Positions 1 through 8,768 of a stretch of 64,000 bases of DNA are shown here, one piece after another. The stretch lies in contig NZ_FMCS01000003.1 in the NCBI RefSeq assembly GCF_900091435.1, positions 372,001 to 436,000 on the forward strand, written 5' to 3'. Position numbers and translations under genes: made by a program. The first letter of the stretch is position 1; each line of letters begins with the position of its first letter. Under the pieces are notes generated by a model, which was not told the DNA's origin, searched no databases, and saw only the letters and a program-made list of their open reading frames with translations. The DNA is from Micromonospora chaiyaphumensis. GTDB taxonomy: Bacteria; Actinomycetota; Actinomycetes; Mycobacteriales; Micromonosporaceae.

Positions 1-649
1 CGTCGGCCAGCACCTGCCGCTGCGCATCCGACCACTCCTCCGGCGGCTCGGCGACCAGCCAGGCCAGCGCCGCGACGTCGGCCGAGTGCCCCATGCACAC
101 CATCGACGCCCAGGCCGCAACCCGCGCTGTCCGGGTCGTGCCGAACTCCTCGGCGTCGAGCAGGGACTGGTAGATCGGCTCGTCACCCAGGCCGTTCATG
201 CCGTCGATGTCGCCAGCCAGCAGGGCGGCCAGCTCGGCGAGTTCTAGCTTGGAGGCGGCGTGAGTGGACAGGACTCCATAGTGCAGGCAGTCGTGCAGGA
301 TCAACGCAATCCGCTTCTCATCTGCGCGGACCAGCCTCGTGCGCACCGCGCGGGCTAGCGCCGCGATCGGAGCGTTGGGGCGCATCTTGGTCTGCCGCCG
401 CACCCACGAGGCCTCGCCGCCGCTCAGCCGCGGCAGCTCGCTCATCAAGTCGGCCTGGGTGAGGTGCCCGGCCGCGGCGCGGCAGATCTTGGCGCGGCGC
501 AGCGTCTCGCTCTCCTGCTCAGTGAGAGCGGAGCCAGCGGTGTGCGATTTCCCGTCCTGGCCGCTGCTCTCGGCGCCATCGAGGGCGGCAGCCGCCATGC
601 CCGGGGTGTCGCCGGTGTCGTGATCCGCGCTGTGTTCGCTGCTGCGCAC
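1..649 (-). CDS. Hypothetical protein, 3' end cut by window edge
   Basis: This reading frame enters from the left edge on the minus strand and stays open for 216 codons. I place the start at GTG 649 because a GGGGAGG ribosome-binding sequence lies at 659-665, about nine bases upstream. The first ~25 residues are Ser/Asp/Gly-rich and look disordered. The rest is helical with many Ala, Leu and Arg residues and includes HDCLHYGVL and WASMVCMGHSADVAALAW. I do not recognise the family. It is divergent from the large gene at 813, so the intervening DNA probably holds both promoters. Confidence 0.7.
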   Translation of the reverse strand, partial: MRSSEHSADHDTGDTPGMAAAALDGAESSGQDGKSHTAGSALTEQESETLRRAKICRAAAGHLTQADLMSELPRLSGGEASWVRRQTKMRPNAPIAALARAVRTRLVRADEKRIALILHDCLHYGVLSTHAASKLELAELAALLAGDIDGMNGLGDEPIYQSLLDAEEFGTTRTARVAAWASMVCMGHSADVAALAWLVAEPPEEWSDAQRQVLAD

Positions 650-728
650 TGCCCGCGTCCTCCCCTGGTGGCTTGCCGCCGCCCGCGGAGCTGCCGTCGT
701 GGCAGCCCGCGCCGATGTTCGGGTCACT

Positions 729-747
729 GTACGACCAGGGTACGACC
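729..747. repeat. Direct repeat GTACGACC x2 in a divergent promoter region
   Basis: Two copies of the octamer GTACGACC occur at 729-736 and 740-747, an 11-base period, so both copies face the same side of the helix. They lie between divergent genes, where a regulator could bind. No repressor gene is obviously linked, so the regulatory role is inference. Confidence 0.35.
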
Positions 748-812
748 GACAAGAAAGATGATCTCGAGATGGCTGATCGGCCCCAATCGGGGCAGGTTTA
801 TCGTTCTGGCTC

Positions 813-3176
813 ATGGCAGCTGCCGGGACCCGCGGGTTGAGCGACTGCGTCCTGTCCGGACTCCTCATGCGCGGAAGGGGTGGCGGCCGGCCGCTGCCGT
901 TCGCACCGACCGTCCTGGATGCCGAACTGCTGCAGGCGGCGGACGCCGCGATGACCGCCCGCATTCCGCTGGCAGTCGTGGTGCCGGCATCCGTCACCGC
1001 GGCGCCGGTTGTGCTGGCCGCGTCCGCGGCCGTCGCGGCCGCGTTACACCGTGGCAGGCTGAACCCGCAGATCGGAGTCGCGTCTGTTCGGCTGGCCGAC
1101 CGGGACCTGTACGACGAGCTGGCCGTCCGGACGCAGCGTCTGGTCGACTTCGTGCCGCGCGCAGTGGTGACCGCGGCAGGACAGCCGCAAGTGATCGGCC
1201 GGTCGAAGCTCGACGCGGGCGGCCGGGTGTACCTGACCGGGCGGGTGGCGCGGCTGCTCCCGCTGCTCGAGCGGCTCGAGGGCGTCATCGTCGCGGCCGG
1301 CGCCGCCACGGCCGACGAACTTGCCGCGGTGCTTCAGCAGACCGGGCGCCGGATCCCGGCCGTCTACTTGACCGGCGATCCGTACGACGCTGGCCTGGAC
1401 ATCGTCCGCAGCGCCGGAGGCGTGGTGTGGGCGTGGGACGCCGCCTGCCTGCCGGCGCTCGCCGGCCCGGCCGCGACGCCTCGCACGGCCGACGCCGGGG
1501 CGGTGTTCGCCGCGGCGCAGCAGCTGCAGGCCACCGGCGCCGCCGTGGTCGACATCGTCGTGCCGCAGCCGGGCACGGTGCTGGACCCGGCCCTCGACAC
1601 GTTGTGGAAGGCGGCAGGCCAGCTAGCAGGTACCGCGACTGCTGACCCCGTCGGGCTGCGATGGGCGTGGCAGGCGTTCCACGCGGTCGCGTCCGTCCCG
1701 GTTCGCCCAGACGTGTACGACCGGTTCCCCGGCGCGAACCCGTACCGGATGCGGCTTGGGACGCTGGTCGAGATCGCCCGGGGCTACGCCGAGCATGCGG
1801 CCGGCTCGAGCCGGGACGCGTGGCTGCGGTTCGCGGACGCGCTCACCGACGCACTCCGCGCAGCTACTGAGCAGCCACGGACCGGCCAGCTGATCGACTG
1901 GGTCACGGCCCGGGTCGAGGCAGGGGAGCGGGCAATCCTGCTGGTGCGCGGCGCGTCCGCAGCCGCCACGGTGACGGCCGCGCTCACGGAGTCGCCACGG
2001 ACTCCGCTCGGATGGGAGCAGATGGTCCCGGTGCGGACGGTGACCGCCGCCGCGCGCGGCATGGTGGAGCCGGGCGTGCCGCTGGCCGTCGTCGGGACGC
2101 TGCCGCGCAGCCGGTCCGGGCTGCTGACGTTGCCGCCCGCGCCGGCGGTGCTGCAGTTGACGTGCGGGCCGCTGGAAGGACGCCGCGCGGTGCGGCAGGC
2201 GGTTGCGGCCCGGGCGCGGATGGCGCACCTGCGGACGGAGGCCGTCACGGTGTCGGCCGCGGCGCTAGGTGTGACTCCGGGCTGCCGGCCAGTCGGGACC
2301 GACCCGGCTGCCGCTGTCCGGGTCGTTGACGGAGGCGTCGTGCGGGCCGTCGACGCGAACGAGATGGCCAGCGCGAAGGACACCGCGTGGGACCCGTTCG
2401 CCGTCCATGTGACAGGGGTGCTGCGTGCGGTGATGGCTGTCGCCGAGGACGACCTGGGCACCCTGCCGGTCCGCGAGTCAACCAGCACCGACAGCGACGT
2501 GCCGGCGATCGCAGTGCACCTGGACGACCCGAACGGTCCCCGGATGTTGTGGCTGCCGCCGAACGAGCTCGTGACCCGCCGCCGCGGCCCAACCCTGTCC
2601 CGGGTCGCAGCGAAGGCGCTGCAGAGCGGCGACGTGCTGCTGCTCGTCGACAGAGCCGCCCGCACGTACCTGCGGGTGGCATTGACGGAGAAGCTGTCCG
2701 AGCGAACCGAGTACGCAGCACTGCGCATGCTGGTCGACTTCTGGCACGCCCGCGCTGCGGCGGCCCGCGACCGCGGCCTGACACAGCAGCAGATTCTGGA
2801 TCGGATGACCGGCACGACGCTCACGACCGCCGGCGCCGTCGGGCACTGGATGCGCGGCACCGTCGACGGCCCCGCCGACAGCGCAGACATAGCCCGCTTC
2901 GCCCGCGCCGTCAACGACGACGCGCTGCTTGCGGAGGCCGAACGGGTCGCATGGGCGCTGCGGACCCTGCACATCGTGCACCGCAAGCTCGGCGCATGGC
3001 TGGCTGGTCAGGTGGAGACGGCCGCCAGCCGGGCGAAGGACAGCGTGGTCGATGCCGACCTTGGCGTGCACGTCGCCGATCTGCTCGATGCAATTACCGA
3101 GCACCCGGTAGCGGACGTCGACCCGGCCGAACAACTGGTCCCAGCGCACCTCGTCGGCGTGCTTGCTTCTGCTTGA
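813..3176 (+). CDS. Large protein, possibly DrmE-like (DISARM-type)
   Basis: This 787-residue protein has no transmembrane segment or signal peptide. It alternates hydrophobic beta strands and helices in a way that suggests degenerate helicase-like Rossmann folds: PLAVVVPASV near residue 52, VIVAAGAATADEL near 160, and AILLVRGASAAA near 375. I see no intact Walker A motif. The C-terminal part is helical and ends with a VP..LVGVL segment. Overall length, fold pattern and the methyltransferase scrap just downstream recall DrmE of DISARM phage-defence systems, but that is a guess from pattern. No drmA, drmB or drmC follows. The start at ATG 813 lacks a clear ribosome-binding site; ATG 867 is an alternative. 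Confidence 0.45.
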   Translation: MAAAGTRGLSDCVLSGLLMRGRGGGRPLPFAPTVLDAELLQAADAAMTARIPLAVVVPASVTAAPVVLAASAAVAAALHRGRLNPQIGVASVRLADRDLYDELAVRTQRLVDFVPRAVVTAAGQPQVIGRSKLDAGGRVYLTGRVARLLPLLERLEGVIVAAGAATADELAAVLQQTGRRIPAVYLTGDPYDAGLDIVRSAGGVVWAWDAACLPALAGPAATPRTADAGAVFAAAQQLQATGAAVVDIVVPQPGTVLDPALDTLWKAAGQLAGTATADPVGLRWAWQAFHAVASVPVRPDVYDRFPGANPYRMRLGTLVEIARGYAEHAAGSSRDAWLRFADALTDALRAATEQPRTGQLIDWVTARVEAGERAILLVRGASAAATVTAALTESPRTPLGWEQMVPVRTVTAAARGMVEPGVPLAVVGTLPRSRSGLLTLPPAPAVLQLTCGPLEGRRAVRQAVAARARMAHLRTEAVTVSAAALGVTPGCRPVGTDPAAAVRVVDGGVVRAVDANEMASAKDTAWDPFAVHVTGVLRAVMAVAEDDLGTLPVRESTSTDSDVPAIAVHLDDPNGPRMLWLPPNELVTRRRGPTLSRVAAKALQSGDVLLLVDRAARTYLRVALTEKLSERTEYAALRMLVDFWHARAAAARDRGLTQQQILDRMTGTTLTTAGAVGHWMRGTVDGPADSADIARFARAVNDDALLAEAERVAWALRTLHIVHRKLGAWLAGQVETAASRAKDSVVDADLGVHVADLLDAITEHPVADVDPAEQLVPAHLVGVLASA

Positions 3177-3303
3177 TCAACCAACGGATTTGCAGGTTGC
3201 AGCCGCCGATGCGAATCGCTAAGGGCGCTGGCGGGCGGACACTTCGCGCCATCGATCCCAGCAAACGACGGTCGTCATACATCAGGTCGAAGCAAGCAGT
3301 AAC

Positions 3304-3507
3304 CCACGTCGACCCCGTGCGCCACGCGCTGTGCGGGGCGTCTCCCGCTGCATCTACGGCATCGATCTCACCCAGATGGCCGTAGAACTGGCCAAGGTGT
3401 CGCTCTGGATAGTCCTTGAGCCGGGCAAGCCACTCACCTTCCTCGACGTGCACGTCAGACTCGGCAACGCGCTCATCGGTGCCACGCCGGCGTTGCTGCG
3501 GCGTGGC
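3304..3507 (+). pseudogene. Fragment of an Eco57I/PglX-type N6-adenine DNA methyltransferase
   Basis: About 65 codons read [22 protein letters not shown], then PGKPLTFLD and [12 protein letters not shown]. This stretch is highly typical of large adenine methyltransferases of the Eco57I/PglX/DrmMI type, from the region after the SAM-binding motif. Everything else of the ~1000-residue enzyme is missing, and the frame before SRCIYG appears shifted (a reading VRHAL continues in another frame). It starts 130 bases after the DrmE-like gene and in the same orientation. I take it as a deletion remnant of a restriction or DISARM-like locus. Confidence 0.75.
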
Positions 3508-3599
3508 CCTTCAGCCTCACTCCACAGGAGATCAACCTCCTCAACCCGATCAAGCGGCAGCGCGAGCAACTCCAGGCCGGGCAAGCCGCCGTCGATGGC

Positions 3600-3867
3600 G
3601 TCAGCTGCCTGACCGAGCATCTCCGCGATGAGCCAGGGCGCCGACGCCGAGCTGACGGCTTCGTCGCCGATCCGCTTGGTCACGACGGCCTGATCGGCCC
3701 GGTACGCCTCCGTCAGCGCGGCATCGGGTGTGAACAGGTGGCGTGGCACGAACCGTAGCGCCGCCTCCACCTCGGGCCGCATCTCCAGCCCCTTCCGCAT
3801 GATCAGCGACGAGCTGATCGACCATCGCGGCACGAAGGTCCTCGCCCCTCGTCGTGTCGACACTCAT
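3600..3867 (-). pseudogene. FxLD-type RiPP methyltransferase, frameshifted and truncated
   Basis: The minus strand begins at ATG 3867 with MSVDTTRGEDLRAAMVDQLVADH. Near 3790 it must change frame to continue as RPEVEAALRFVPRHLF, then DQAVVTKR and [13 protein letters not shown]. These match the N-terminus of the isoaspartyl-methyltransferase-like enzymes of FxLD lanthipeptide clusters. The homology stops near 3600, before the SAM-binding glycine loop, so the product cannot be active. The break abuts the oppositely oriented DNA methyltransferase scrap, which marks a rearrangement point. No FxLD precursor peptide gene was found nearby. Confidence 0.75.
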
Positions 3868-4325
3868 TCAGGCTTTCCCTTTTCATTAGGGCCTCCTGAC
3901 CGGATAGCCCGTCGTTTCGCTCTGCTCGGCTCAACAGAGCGTCAAGCCGCTGGACTCGCCAGGACGCATGGAGTGTGAAGTCGATGTGGTGCCGTGGCAG
4001 GCTGGAGGTCACACCCGATGTGGATCACGATCACGGCGACGAAACGGCGTCCTGGTCCAGCCACCTCCCGCGCTAGTCAAGGACAGGAGCGGACCCGACG
4101 AGTGAGAAGCGCCCCGTCTCCACACTGAGCTCTCGACGCGGCCGAGTGAATGCCGAGCATGCGGACGAAGCCGTTGTCCGCATCTGCGCCGCCGATCAGC
4201 TTCTCCCGTAGCTGCGGATCTCAGTGTTCTTGCTTGCGTCGCAGTGAACACTGAGTGACCCTATGTGGGCGATATCCACGCTGCTCATCGCCCCAGTGGC
4301 GCGAACAGGCCGAGAAGGCGGTGCT
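3868..4325. other. Non-coding stretch before the HTH regulator
   Basis: No convincing gene is visible. A short minus-strand reading at 3890-4012 (TLHASWRVQRLDALLSRAER) runs into the FxLD methyltransferase remnant and could be the tail of a lost upstream RiPP gene. The only clear structure is the inverted repeat at 4220-4255. Confidence 0.5.
4220..4255. promoter_or_regulatory. Inverted repeat, candidate operator of the HTH gene
   Basis: CTCAGTGTTC at 4220-4229 and GAACACTGAG at 4246-4255 are perfect 10-base inverted repeats separated by 16 bases. The right arm is also part of CAGTGAACACTG, a near-palindrome. The site lies about 70 bases before the HTH regulator start at 4326, the position expected for autoregulation. 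Binding is inferred, not shown. Confidence 0.4.
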
Positions 4326-5711
4326 ATGGGTCAGGCCCCACGGACGCTCCAGCCGTATCTGTCCGAGCGCCACTTCTTCGGCGCCGAGTTGCGTCGGCTG
4401 CGTGAGCGGGCCTGCCTCTCGCAGGCGCGACTCGGCGTGGCGATCCGGTTCAGCGCCGACATGGTGCGTCGGGTCGAGACAGCGGATCGCTTTCCATCCC
4501 GGGAATTCGTCGAAGCCTGCGACAGCGCCTTGGCGGCCGGCGGGGCCTTGACCCGTCTGTGGCCGCTTCTCGAGGCAAGTCGCGCCGACGAGGGTAAGCG
4601 GACATCTTCCACGAGCGGTCCTACTAACGCTGGGGCAGCGCTGCCTACCCATTTGGCGAACACGCCCGGGGTAGCAGACATGGTGGCTCGTGTTCCCTTC
4701 CAGCCAGGCGTTCTCGATCGCGCAGCGCTGGATTGGCTGAACGCCTCAGCGGGACCCTGTCTGTCCGTGGCCGGACGAGCTGGTTCGGCTGATCAGGTCT
4801 GTGAAGAGGATCTTCATTCCGCTGAGACCGCTCTGGCGGTGTTCCGGGAGTTGGATCACACCCACGGTGCCGGACAAGTCCATACCCAGGTGCAGAGGTA
4901 CGTCGAACGCGAACTGAATCGGCTACTTGCCAGCCCTCCCGCCTCGGCGGCGATCGGTCGGCACCTCTACACCCTGGCGGCAGGATTCTTCGAACTGTGC
5001 GGATACCAGGCGGTCGACACGGGCGCTCACGGTCTCGCGCAGCGCCGCTACCTACGCGCTCTACGGCTGACACAGGCCGGCGGTGACCGCCTCTTCGGCG
5101 GCTATCTGCTCGCCGTGAACATTGGCCACCTGGCGCTGCACTGTGGTCACCCTGAGCCAGCGCTGCGGATGGCCCTCGCGGCGGTCCAGGGAAGCGAAGC
5201 CCAGGCGACGCCCGCCGTCACAGCCGCCCTGCACGCCGTCGTCGCGCGAACACACGCTCGCCTTGGACGCGAGGGCGCCTGCCTGGCTCACGTCGATATC
5301 GCGGAGAGGCAACTGGCACGCAGCAAGCCCGAGGACGAGCCGGCCTGGATTCGGTACTTCACCCCTGCGTACCTTGCGGACGAAATCGCCCACTGCTTCC
5401 ACGACCTGGGCCGACCGCAGCAAACCCAACGGCACTTGGTCGATGCCCTCACCGAGCTGAGCCCCACACACGTCCGTCGGCTCGCCATCGACACCGCTCT
5501 CCTGGCCTCGTCGCTAACCGCGGCCGGTAAGATCGACGAAGCGTGCGCCGCCGCCCGGGCGGCGGTGGATCACGCCGCCCGGATCACCTCGCACCGCTGC
5601 TTGCAGCGCATCGTTGAGGTACAAGCCGACCTCGAGCCCTACCGGTGCGAACCGGAGGTTCGCGGACTCAGCGATTACGTGCGCGAGCAGCTACCGCTGG
5701 CCGCCTTGTGA
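4326..5711 (+). CDS. XRE-type helix-turn-helix regulator with TPR-like C-terminus
   Basis: This 461-residue protein starts with an XRE-type helix-turn-helix (residues ~15-70): FFGAELRRLRERACLSQARLG, followed by a recognition helix region around SADMVRRVE. The rest is helical, with paired helices typical of TPR regulators of Actinobacteria that respond to peptides or small molecules. I use ATG 4326 because an upstream in-frame ATG (4263) would add 21 poorly conserved residues, and AAGGCGG precedes 4326. Its 3' end overlaps the convergent S9 peptidase gene by 37 bases. An inverted repeat just upstream may be its own operator. Confidence 0.85.
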   Translation: MGQAPRTLQPYLSERHFFGAELRRLRERACLSQARLGVAIRFSADMVRRVETADRFPSREFVEACDSALAAGGALTRLWPLLEASRADEGKRTSSTSGPTNAGAALPTHLANTPGVADMVARVPFQPGVLDRAALDWLNASAGPCLSVAGRAGSADQVCEEDLHSAETALAVFRELDHTHGAGQVHTQVQRYVERELNRLLASPPASAAIGRHLYTLAAGFFELCGYQAVDTGAHGLAQRRYLRALRLTQAGGDRLFGGYLLAVNIGHLALHCGHPEPALRMALAAVQGSEAQATPAVTAALHAVVARTHARLGREGACLAHVDIAERQLARSKPEDEPAWIRYFTPAYLADEIAHCFHDLGRPQQTQRHLVDALTELSPTHVRRLAIDTALLASSLTAAGKIDEACAAARAAVDHAARITSHRCLQRIVEVQADLEPYRCEPEVRGLSDYVREQLPLAAL

Positions 5712-7519
5712 TCCCCGCTGCCGACCACGGCAGCCGCCGTCACCGAGCGGTAGTGAGCCAGTTCTGCCTCCAACGCCGCACCCGCCCGGCTGGACGTCGC
5801 CACGTAATGGCCAACCTCGGAAAGTAGCAACAACTCGTGCCTTACACCGAGAGCCGCCAGCTCGTCGGCAAGCTCCCGCACATCCTCGACCACGGCCACC
5901 TCGTCCGCCGTGCCGTGAATGAATAGAACAGGGCGCCGAACGGTGGCGGCACGGACCCGGCCCGCGCCACCGCGCAGCCGCGTAGCGTGTGCCCGCTGGA
6001 ACCGGGGCACGGTTTCCGCCCACCGGTCCGGATCGACGATCGCAGACACTGCGGTGGCCGCAGCGAACGGACCATCCTTGGACACTGCATGCAGCGCCGT
6101 GTATCCCCCCGCACTGGCACCACGGATGAAGACCTGGCCCGGGACCGCTCGCCCCACCCCCAGCAGGTAGTTCGCTACAGCCGCGCAGTCATCCACGTCC
6201 TCCAAGCCCCACCTGCCGTACAGCGACTCCCGGAAGCTGCGGCCATACCCCGTGCTGCCCAGATAATCGACGTCGACCACGGCGAAGCCGCGGCTGGTAA
6301 AGAACTGCGCCTGCCAGTCCAGACGCAGCAGGCAGGAGGCGGTGGGTCCAGGATGCGCGCGAATGATCAGCGGGGCACACCAGTCCGCCGCCGAACCCGT
6401 CGGGGGGTACACCAGGGCAACCACCTCACGGCCACCGGGTACACCAATCCGCAGTTCCGTCGGCGTGGACACCTGCGCCGCAGAAAGTTCCCCGTGCTCC
6501 GACCTGGCGACTACCTCCAACCGGGGATGGCCATCGGCAAGGTGCACCACCGCAACCTGCGGAGCCGCAGTTGGTGACGACCCGATCAGCGACACTGTCA
6601 TGCCTTGCGCCGCCAGGTAGGGCTTGATCGAGGTGTACGGAACGTTGACGGGGCGAACGGCACCGTCGGGCTCGACAACGACGAGGCGGTGCCGCGGCCC
6701 CTCCTGCACCACCATGGCGATCCGGCCATCGGCAAGGAAGTCGTACGATACGTAACCCAATTCCCACGGCTCCGCGGCACACTCACCCGCGATTGGCCCC
6801 ACCGCGTCGATCGCGTCGCCGTTCCACCGATACAGGTTCCACCAGCCGCTGCGGTCAGACATGAAGTACAGCGCCCCGTCCGGCCCCCAACGCGGCTCCA
6901 GCGCCGACTCATTAGAGCCACCGGCGACCTTCCTCGGACTTCCGATGTCCCCGCCGGGCAAGTACGGAGCCACCCACACCTCACAGGCGTCCCAGGGCAT
7001 GTCGCGCTCGCTCCATGCAACCCAGGCCAACAATCCGGGGCCCTGTCTAGGTGCACCAAGGAAGCTGGTTGATGCGACGAGCGCCCGAACCTGTGTACGG
7101 CCCGCCAGCGAAACCCCGACGATCTCGTCGCCCTGCTCTGATTCGCGCACCGCCAACAACTCGCCATCACCGACGGTAAGGTCCCCGAAGCGCCCCTGGG
7201 TAATCGGCTCGAGCTGATCGCTGCTGCGACGGCTCCGGTACAGGCCCGCTTCGCCGATACACCACAGAGTGTCTTCGACGACAGCAAAAGTTCCGCCCCC
7301 GTACGCGTGGACGCTGCTGGTGACGTCGAAACGCTCACGACTGATGCTCCGGATGCCCTCGCCGGGCCGCCACCTTGTCACGGCTCCGCGCCCGCCAGCT
7401 TCGGGCCGAGTCTCCAGCCAATACAAAGCGCCGTCGCCGGCACGAAGCTGGTCGAAGCTGGTAGAGGCACGGACGGCGTCTTCCACCGACAAGGCGGCGA
7501 AGTCTTCGGCCAAGCTCAC
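5675..7519 (-). CDS. S9-family prolyl oligopeptidase-like serine peptidase
   Basis: This 614-residue protein has an N-terminal beta-propeller-like half (repeated WGPDGALYFMSDRSGWWNLY-type blades) and a C-terminal alpha/beta-hydrolase half. The catalytic triad is visible: Ser in RGASAGGY, Asp in HGTADEVAVV, and His in SEVGHYV. Family members cleave short peptides or acyl-peptides, usually in the cytoplasm, and I see no signal peptide. I choose GTG 7519 because GGAGAGGA sits just before it; longer upstream readings look unstructured. It is convergent with the HTH regulator gene. Confidence 0.85.
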   Translation of the reverse strand: MSLAEDFAALSVEDAVRASTSFDQLRAGDGALYWLETRPEAGGRGAVTRWRPGEGIRSISRERFDVTSSVHAYGGGTFAVVEDTLWCIGEAGLYRSRRSSDQLEPITQGRFGDLTVGDGELLAVRESEQGDEIVGVSLAGRTQVRALVASTSFLGAPRQGPGLLAWVAWSERDMPWDACEVWVAPYLPGGDIGSPRKVAGGSNESALEPRWGPDGALYFMSDRSGWWNLYRWNGDAIDAVGPIAGECAAEPWELGYVSYDFLADGRIAMVVQEGPRHRLVVVEPDGAVRPVNVPYTSIKPYLAAQGMTVSLIGSSPTAAPQVAVVHLADGHPRLEVVARSEHGELSAAQVSTPTELRIGVPGGREVVALVYPPTGSAADWCAPLIIRAHPGPTASCLLRLDWQAQFFTSRGFAVVDVDYLGSTGYGRSFRESLYGRWGLEDVDDCAAVANYLLGVGRAVPGQVFIRGASAGGYTALHAVSKDGPFAAATAVSAIVDPDRWAETVPRFQRAHATRLRGGAGRVRAATVRRPVLFIHGTADEVAVVEDVRELADELAALGVRHELLLLSEVGHYVATSSRAGAALEAELAHYRSVTAAAVVGSGDHKAASGSCSRT

Positions 7520-8271
7520 GGGCTCCTCTCCATCAACGTCAGACTGCGCTCCAAGGGGCGGCCCCGTCCATGGGTCTGAGGCGCCGACAACGCGCCGCGC
7601 ACGTTGCGTGTCATCGTGCAGGCATCCACGCTCCTTAGGCACGTCCGACTCTACGCCCGAAGCTCGCCCCGGCCGCTGGACATCCCCACCCGCGCCCCGC
7701 TGCGTCATGTTGTCGGCGAATGCCTATGCGGACAGCAATCTTGTCCGCATTTCCGGTGTCGACCAGGTCGCCTATCCACGCGACGCTAATGCCGAGCGCC
7801 ATTCATCAGTAAGGCATTGACAACTGCCATTGCCGCAAGAGAAGTGCTAACTCATTGGATGGGCAAGATGCATTTGCAGGCTACCTGGCGCCTTGCGGCG
7901 ACCGACAGGAGTTGGCGCGCCCGCGCCGGTTCCGAGATCTGCTGGCTGACGGGCTGGCGAAGACGGTCCCATCGCGCCGAGGAATCGTCGGCAGCTTGTG
8001 TGCCGGGTCCCGGACCACCTTGCTGCCCCGACCAAGCCGCCTACGTACGCGAGCTTCGCGACAACCAGATCAACTCGTCGCTGCTGACGCTCGTCGAGCA
8101 GGCCGCGCCCTCGGCCGCCCGGATGAGTTTCTGCGGGAGTAGTCCCGCGCATGAGCCGGGTGCAGGGCCAACGCGGTCCCCCAGGGGAGGCCCTGCACCC
8201 ACCGGACCGGGGTGCGCGGTCGGAGCCGGCAAGGACCAGGCCGCGCACCCCCGCAAAAAGAGGTGGTGGCA
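7520..8271. other. Intergenic stretch with possible decayed coding sequence
   Basis: No intact gene is recognised. Between about 7855 and 8145 two plus-strand frames carry protein-like text (RPRRFRDLLADGLAK in one, AYVRELRDNQINSSLLTLVEQA in another), which may be one gene broken by a frameshift. I could not name a family. The segment ends with the hairpin at 8158-8200, before the next operon. Confidence 0.4.
8158..8200. terminator. 12-bp perfect hairpin upstream of the GPP34 operon
   Basis: GGGTGCAGGGCC (8158-8169) pairs perfectly with GGCCCTGCACCC (8189-8200) around a 19-base loop. It lies 70 bases before the first gene of the operon. It could end upstream transcription or act as a 5' leader structure. 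There is no T tract, which is usual for high-GC actinobacterial terminators. Confidence 0.45.
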
Positions 8272-8535
8272 GTGCGACGTATCAAGTGGTTCACGCCGGC
8301 AGACGACGGGCAATTTGCGCCGTTCGGCATCGACCGCGGGGGCGCGGCCACGCTCTACGGCAACCGGAGCGGCGGGCACCTCGTCGGCGCCAACGGCCAG
8401 AGCGAGTCGGCCGCCGAGGAGTTGGCCGAGGCGAACCGCGCCTTCTGGGCGGCCCTCGATCGAACTTCCGAGCCCACCCGGCGGTCGCTGCGCTGGCGCC
8501 TGCGAGGGCGATGTCGTCCCCGCACTGCCTCGTGA
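8272..8535 (+). CDS. Small hypothetical protein, first gene of the GPP34 operon
   Basis: This 87-residue protein starts at GTG 8272 after an AAGAGG purine tract about nine bases upstream. The first half reads as a folded domain (RRIKWFTPADDGQFAPFG, then LYGNRSGGHLVGANGQSE), while the C-terminus is Arg-rich. No family is recognised. Its stop overlaps the GTG start of the next gene (GTGA), so the two are probably translationally coupled. Confidence 0.6.
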   Translation: MRRIKWFTPADDGQFAPFGIDRGGAATLYGNRSGGHLVGANGQSESAAEELAEANRAFWAALDRTSEPTRRSLRWRLRGRCRPRTAS

Positions 8536-8768
8536 CGGTCATGGAGGAGAGCGACCGCGCCGTCGACCGATTCGACTCGGCCCGCCGCACAGCGCAACAG
8601 CACGCTAACGGCGGCACCTGCTTCAACTGCACCGACAGCAAGATCTGCACCCAATACACATGGGCCCTTGAGGAGCTCTCCCGGCATCCCGGTGGGCTCG
8701 ATGTCCTGAAGAAACTCAAGATCGCCGTTCCCGTAGAAGCTCCGACCGAGGAAGGCCAGCAGCGGTGA
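8532..8768 (+). CDS. Small protein with a CFNC cysteine pair
   Basis: This 78-residue protein has a short helix, then GGTCFNCTDSKICTQY with three cysteines, and then a second helix. The cysteines could bind a metal, but three is fewer than a usual zinc site. The start is uncertain. GTG 8532 overlaps the preceding stop and is preferred; ATG 8511 and ATG 8541 are also in frame. Its TGA overlaps the GTG of the next gene at 8765. The function is unknown. Confidence 0.6.
   Translation: MTVMEESDRAVDRFDSARRTAQQHANGGTCFNCTDSKICTQYTWALEELSRHPGGLDVLKKLKIAVPVEAPTEEGQQR

Noticed and set aside
1784..2986. 400-codon open frame on the minus strand opposite the 787-residue gene
   Set aside because: It is Ser/Arg/Ala-rich low-complexity text, the normal antisense shadow of a high-GC gene, with no start signal.
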